Shown here: positions 47,127 through 50,224 of the stretch, in pieces
Position numbering within the stretch: the first letter of the stretch is position 1
Layout: each line of letters begins with the position of its first letter
Position numbers and translations under genes: made by a program
The notes under the pieces: generated by a model
Told to the model about the DNA's origin: nothing
Database searches by the model: none
Seen by the model: only the letters and a program-made list of their open reading frames with translations
NCBI GenBank assembly: GCA_913053235.1
Contig: CAJXFT010000005.1
Coordinates: forward strand, 1 to 50,224
Length of the DNA: 50,224 nt
From: an uncultured Alphaproteobacteria bacterium
GTDB lineage: Bacteria > Pseudomonadota > Alphaproteobacteria > UBA828
Direction of reading: 5' to 3'

Positions 47127-47656
47127 GGCTTCAGCCGCATCGGCAGGCCGGCGGCGATGAACACCGCCTCGTCGGCGGCTTGGGCGACCGCCTGATTGAG
47201 CCGCCCGGCATGATCGCGGAATTCGCGCGCCAATGCGGTTTCGGGAACGATGCCGAGGCCGACCTCGTTCGACACCAGGACCGCGCGCCCCTCAAGGCCC
47301 GGCAGGGCGCCCGCCAGGCGGCTGGTTTCGGCCGCGATATCGCGCGAGGCGGCCATCAGATTGCTCAGCCAGAGGGTCAGGCAATCGACCAGCACGGCGC
47401 CCTTGGGTCGGCAATGGGCCTCGAGCGCCGCCACCAGATCGAGCGGCTGCTCGACCGTCCGCCAGCCGGCGCCGCGGCGCGCCCGGTGCTCGGCGATGCG
47501 CGCCGCCATCTCGGCGTCACCGGCCTCGGCGGTGGCGATATAGGTGCGCGTTCCACCATGCCCGGCCAACAGCTCTTCGGCGTAGCGGCTCTTGCCCGAG
47601 CGCGCACCGCCGATCACCAATATCGTCCGTGCCGTATCCGTCGAAAGCGGCATCAT
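47123..47656 (-). CDS. cobP: Adenosylcobinamide kinase / adenosylcobinamide-phosphate guanylyltransferase
   Basis: The 177-residue CobP/CobU has the P-loop GGARSGKSRYAEELL (GGARSGKS 16-23), YIATAEAGDAEMAARI, HRARRG, DCLTLWLSNLM, and VSNEVGLGIVP. It phosphorylates adenosylcobinamide and adds GMP in the nucleotide-loop pathway. It is the first gene after the cobalamin riboswitch. The start is ATGATG at 47656/47653 behind GGAGGGAGG. Confidence 0.93.
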   Translation of the reverse strand: MMPLSTDTARTILVIGGARSGKSRYAEELLAGHGGTRTYIATAEAGDAEMAARIAEHRARRGAGWRTVEQPLDLVAALEAHCRPKGAVLVDCLTLWLSNLMAASRDIAAETSRLAGALPGLEGRAVLVSNEVGLGIVPETALAREFRDHAGRLNQAVAQAADEAVFIAAGLPMRLKP

Positions 47657-47679
47657 CCTCCCTCCGAGGACCGTTCCGG

Positions 47680-47893
47680 GGCGACGCCAAGGAGGTCTCC
47701 TGGCTTGGGGTCAAAGGCCGGCTCCCCGCCTTCCCGGCGGTTTTCACCACCAGTGGCGCGCGCGCAACGCGTTGCGCAACGAAGGGGGCCGCCTCGCCGC
47801 TTACAGTTGCGGGGGCAGCGCCGGACTGGCGCTCCGGATGGGGCGCGTCACCGGCTTCCCTGACTCAGCGTCTTGGTGGGAAAACTACCCCAT
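47680..47893 (-). promoter_or_regulatory. Cobalamin (AdoCbl) riboswitch ahead of cobP
   Basis: Read on the minus strand, this has the cobalamin riboswitch signatures in order: GGGAAGCCGGTG, CCCGCAACTGTAAGCGG (complement of about 47798-47814), GCCACTG (47751-47757), GGGAAGGCGGGGAGCC, and AGCCAGGAGACC (47694-47705). A palindrome GCGCAACGCGTTGCGC at 47762-47777 forms a variable stem. It controls cobP and, through the coupled run, down to cobQ. The 3' part has CCTCC, which can pair with the GGAGG ribosome site of cobP, so control of translation is plausible. Its 5' end overlaps the end of the phosphatase gene; boundaries are approximate. Confidence 0.9.
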
Positions 47894-48539
47894 GCGGCGA
47901 GCCAATGCTAGGCGGCAGATTGACGCCGACGACGCACCAATCCATGGCCCCGCCGGCGTCGTGAAAACAGTCGATCCGGGTGATCGAAAGATTGTCGGTG
48001 GTGAAGGAAAGCGCCTGATGCGGCGTGATGCCGAGGGCGTGGCCAAGCGCCGCGCGGATCGAGCCGCCATGCGCGACGGCGACGATATCGCGCCCGGCAT
48101 GTTGCGCACTCAGGCGGCTGACGGTTTTCGACACGCGCGCCATGACGGTGGCGAAACTCTCGCCGCCCGGCGCCGAGAAATCCGCCGGCGCGATCCAGAA
48201 CGGATGATCCGCCCCAGCCCGGTCGGCCGCGACCTCGGCGTAGGTGAGACCCTGCCAATCGCCGAAACTCTGCTCGGCGAGATCTTCCTCGATCAGCGGC
48301 GGCGGCGCCGCATGGCCGGCCTCGACGATGGCGGCGGCGGTCTGGTGGGTGCGCTTGAGATGGCTGGCCACCCACAGCGCGCCTTTCGGCAATTGCGCCG
48401 CCAGGCCTTCGAAGGCCGCTTTATCCTCGGTATTGGCCGGCACGTCGGTCTGGCCGTAGAGCCGGCCCTGATGGCTGGTGACAGGCGCGTGGCGCACCCA
48501 CCACCAGCTGGTGACCGTAAGATCGTTCAATCGGCTCAT
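47865..48539 (-). CDS. Histidine phosphatase family protein, probable alpha-ribazole phosphatase
   Basis: The 224-residue protein has the phosphoglycerate-mutase-type signature WWVRHAPVTSHQGRLYGQTDVP with VRHAP at about 15-19 (RHG-like), EEDLAEQSFGDWQGLTY, and AHGGSIRAALGHALG near the end. It lies after cobS, which fits dephosphorylation of alpha-ribazole phosphate or adenosylcobalamin 5'-phosphate (CobC-like). The ATG overlaps cobS by 4 nt. Its last ten residues or so coincide with the start of the riboswitch. Confidence 0.82.
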   Translation of the reverse strand: MSRLNDLTVTSWWWVRHAPVTSHQGRLYGQTDVPANTEDKAAFEGLAAQLPKGALWVASHLKRTHQTAAAIVEAGHAAPPPLIEEDLAEQSFGDWQGLTYAEVAADRAGADHPFWIAPADFSAPGGESFATVMARVSKTVSRLSAQHAGRDIVAVAHGGSIRAALGHALGITPHQALSFTTDNLSITRIDCFHDAGGAMDWCVVGVNLPPSIGSPHGVVFPPRR

Positions 48540-49390
48540 CGGATTGCCGCCAATGCGAGAAGAAAAACAAGTTCACAAATCTGCTGGGTGCCACCCAGCA
48601 CGTCGCCGGTATGGCCGCCGATCTGGCGCCGCGCCAAGAGCCCGACGGCGACGGCGCCGAGCGCGCCGATGATGAGCGCCACCAGCCCCGACCAGGTGAG
48701 CAGCACGAGCGCGAGCAGGACGGCGATGGCGATGGCGGTCCAGACATGCGCGGCGTCGGGGCGGCCGGCCCCGGCGCCGAGGCCATCCTGGCGCGCCGCC
48801 GGCAGCCAGCGCATCATCGCCGGCATGGCGGCGCGCGACGCGGCGGCGGCGCAAATCAGCCCCGACATCACGACGCCGATATCATCGAGATCGGCCAGCG
48901 CGCCGACCTTCGCCGCCAGCACCGCGACCAGCGCGATAACCCCATAAGCGCCGATGCGGCTGTCGCGCATGATGGCGAGTTTCTTGTCGGCCGTTTGCCC
49001 ACCGCCAAAACCATCGGCCATATCCGCCAGGCCATCCTCGTGCAGGGCTCCCGTCATCAGCGCGAGGATGGCGACCGCGACAACCCCGGCCACCAGGTCG
49101 GGCAGGCCGATGGCGGTGGCGATGGCGAAGGCAAAGCCGGCGGCGATGCCCAAGAGGGCGCCGACCAGGGGAAAAGCGCGAACGGCGCGGCCGAGCGGCC
49201 GCGGCTGAGGCGCCTCGTGCTCTTCCTCTCCGGCCTCATCGAGAAAATCGGGCTCAGCCGGCGCCGGCGCGCGCGGCAACGGCAGGCGCGTCAGAAATCT
49301 GAGCGCGTTGCCGATATCCTGCCACCAGGCACGCGCCGAGAAAAAGATGCGGCGCTCAAACCTGCCCTCGGGCTCCGATTCGAAAGGCAT
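48536..49390 (-). CDS. cobS: Adenosylcobinamide-GDP ribazoletransferase (cobalamin synthase)
   Basis: The 284-residue membrane protein has LRFLTRLPLP near 30-39, TGALHEDGLADMADGFGGGQTADKKLAIM (in part), DSRIGAYGVIAL, and GGHTGDVLGGTQQ near the end, all CobS/CobV signatures, with at least five hydrophobic helices. It joins alpha-ribazole to adenosylcobinamide-GDP. A Glu-rich insertion (about residues 44-62) sits between the first motif and the first helix. The ATG at 49390 has GGAGGCAAGGGGGA upstream. It is not the chelatase subunit of the same name. Confidence 0.92.
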   Translation of the reverse strand: MPFESEPEGRFERRIFFSARAWWQDIGNALRFLTRLPLPRAPAPAEPDFLDEAGEEEHEAPQPRPLGRAVRAFPLVGALLGIAAGFAFAIATAIGLPDLVAGVVAVAILALMTGALHEDGLADMADGFGGGQTADKKLAIMRDSRIGAYGVIALVAVLAAKVGALADLDDIGVVMSGLICAAAASRAAMPAMMRWLPAARQDGLGAGAGRPDAAHVWTAIAIAVLLALVLLTWSGLVALIIGALGAVAVGLLARRQIGGHTGDVLGGTQQICELVFLLALAAIR

Positions 49391-49434
49391 TCCCCCTTGC
49401 CTCCGAGCTTGTTGTATGGGAATCCTCGCCACCG

Positions 49435-49463
49435 GTTATAGGGCAGCCGGGGCGGGGCGCCAA
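49435..49463 (-). promoter_or_regulatory. Sigma-70-like promoter of cobS
   Basis: On the minus strand TTGGCG (complement of 49458-49463) and TATAAC (complement of 49435-49440) are 17 nt apart, about 45 bp before the cobS ATG. Its -10 is the same as that of the rpsT promoter. Confidence 0.6.
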
Positions 49464-49509
49464 GCACGCACGCACTTGTCGCAATGAACGCAATGAAAAG
49501 GCAAAGGGT

Positions 49510-50199
49510 GTGAATGACGCTCCTCAATCCCTGTCGGACCTGCACCGGCTCATAGAAAATGCGCCGCCCGCCGACGCCGGCGCCCTGCAAGCGGCGCGCG
49601 CGCGCCAGGCCATTCTCACCAAGCCGGCCGGCGCGCTCGGCAGGTTGGAGGAGATCGCCGAATGGCTGGCCGCCTGGCAGGGCCGCCACCCGCCCCGCGC
49701 CGAGCATGTTCAGATCATCGTTTTCGCCGCCAATCACGGCATCGCGGCGCGTGGCATCTCGGCCTATCCGAGCGACGTAACGGCGCAGATGGTGGCCAAT
49801 TTCGCCGCCGGCGGCGCCGCCATCAATCAGTTGAGCGGCTGGCTCGGCGCTTCTCTCAAGGTCATTCCGCTCGCCCTCGAGGCGCCCACCGGCGACATCA
49901 CGCTGGAAGCCGCCATGGCGGAAGGCGAATGCCTGGCCGCCTGGCGGCAAGGCATGGCGGCGCTCGACGGCGACGCCGACCTGGTCTGCCTCGGCGAGAT
50001 GGGGATCGGCAATACCACCATTGCGGCGGCGCTGTCGGCGGCTCTTTTCGGCGGCGCCGGCGGCGATTGGGCGGGACGGGGAACCGGCGTCGACGATGCC
50101 GGCCTGGCGCGCAAGATCGAGGCCATCGACGCCGCCCTGGCCCGCCACGGCGGCGATCTCGGCGATCCGCTACAGGCGCTGCGGCGGCTCGGCACGTAA
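49510..50199 (+). pseudogene. cobT: Truncated NaMN:DMB phosphoribosyltransferase
   Basis: The 229-residue frame matches the first two thirds of CobT: LTKPAGALGRLEEIA at 37-50, FAANHGIAARGISAYPSDVT (in part) at 72-91, GEMGIGNTT at 162-170 with E163, and GRGTGVDD at 189-196. It runs normally to LQALRRLG, where the family goes on with a further 110 residues or so including the C-terminal catalytic glutamate (Glu317 in Salmonella). Here ACG TAA follows and the sequence turns AT-rich. The product should be inactive unless completed elsewhere. The GTG start has AAAGG upstream. It is divergent from cobS. Confidence 0.82.
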
Positions 50200-50224
50200 T
50201 TTATTATTTTCCTAAGATCGTCAA
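50194..50224. other. AT-rich junction sequence at the point where cobT breaks off
   Basis: Only 8 of these 31 bases are G or C, against a clearly GC-rich background. It starts exactly where the CobT reading frame leaves the family pattern. It looks like the edge of an inserted element, a rearrangement point or an assembly end. Too little is present to tell. Confidence 0.6.

Overview
The window looks like chromosomal DNA of a free-living alphaproteobacterium, most plausibly a Rhodospirillales-type lineage. The evidence is high GC, an Irr-type Fur regulator with an ICE-like operator next to it, the gene run rpsT / rhodanese / dnaA / dnaN / recF / gyrB, and mutM / ubiE / ubiB and coaBC / dut nearby. 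Species cannot be assigned from the sequence alone. No tRNA, rRNA, CRISPR array or transposase gene was recognised.

Layout. (1) 1-4.9 kb: the 3' end of pnp, a nitronate monooxygenase family flavoprotein, the iron regulator irr, and an iron/peroxide-type module of rubrerythrin, a CCG-domain Fe-S protein and a DUF3501 protein. An almost perfect Irr box (ICE) lies in front of the rubrerythrin. (2) 4.9-13.3 kb: a secreted SH3 protein, a D-2-hydroxyacid dehydrogenase, and a leftward run coaBC - dut - Rrf2 regulator - cysK - moeB, followed by a ParB-like mini-protein and an unknown small gene. Divergent from coaBC is the carboxyltransferase pair pxpB/pxpC. (3) 13.3-18.1 kb: ubiB, ubiE, mutM with an altered zinc finger, a small exported protein, enoyl-CoA hydratase and rpsT. 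(4) 18.1-27.3 kb: the replication block, with a rhodanese directly abutting dnaA, then dnaN, recF, gyrB and a class A penicillin-binding protein. (5) 27.3-50.2 kb: a large cobalamin (B12) island.

The B12 island has five transcription blocks. cobA - SCO1 - cobB runs leftward. cbiD - cobK runs rightward. cbiX - cobH - cobL - cobI - cbiG/cobJ - cobM runs leftward and cbiB rightward. A leftward block cobS - phosphatase - [cobalamin riboswitch] - cobP - BtuF-like - cobW - cobN - cobO - cobQ follows. Many of its junctions are ATGA or GTGA overlaps, which indicates tight translational coupling. Its enzymes mix signatures of both known routes: CbiX, CbiG and CbiD belong to the early-cobalt (anaerobic-type) route, whereas CobN belongs to the late-cobalt (aerobic-type) route. 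CobG and CobF are absent from the window. At the right edge cobT is cut off after 228 normal residues by AT-rich sequence of a different character. The truncated product would lack the C-terminal catalytic glutamate of the family.

The observations most worth following up are the broken cobT, the hybrid corrin route, the Irr box feeding the rubrerythrin module, the MutM zinc-ligand loss, the ParB-like/unknown gene pair, the palindrome upstream of rhodanese-dnaA, and two small tandem duplications sitting exactly at gene ends.
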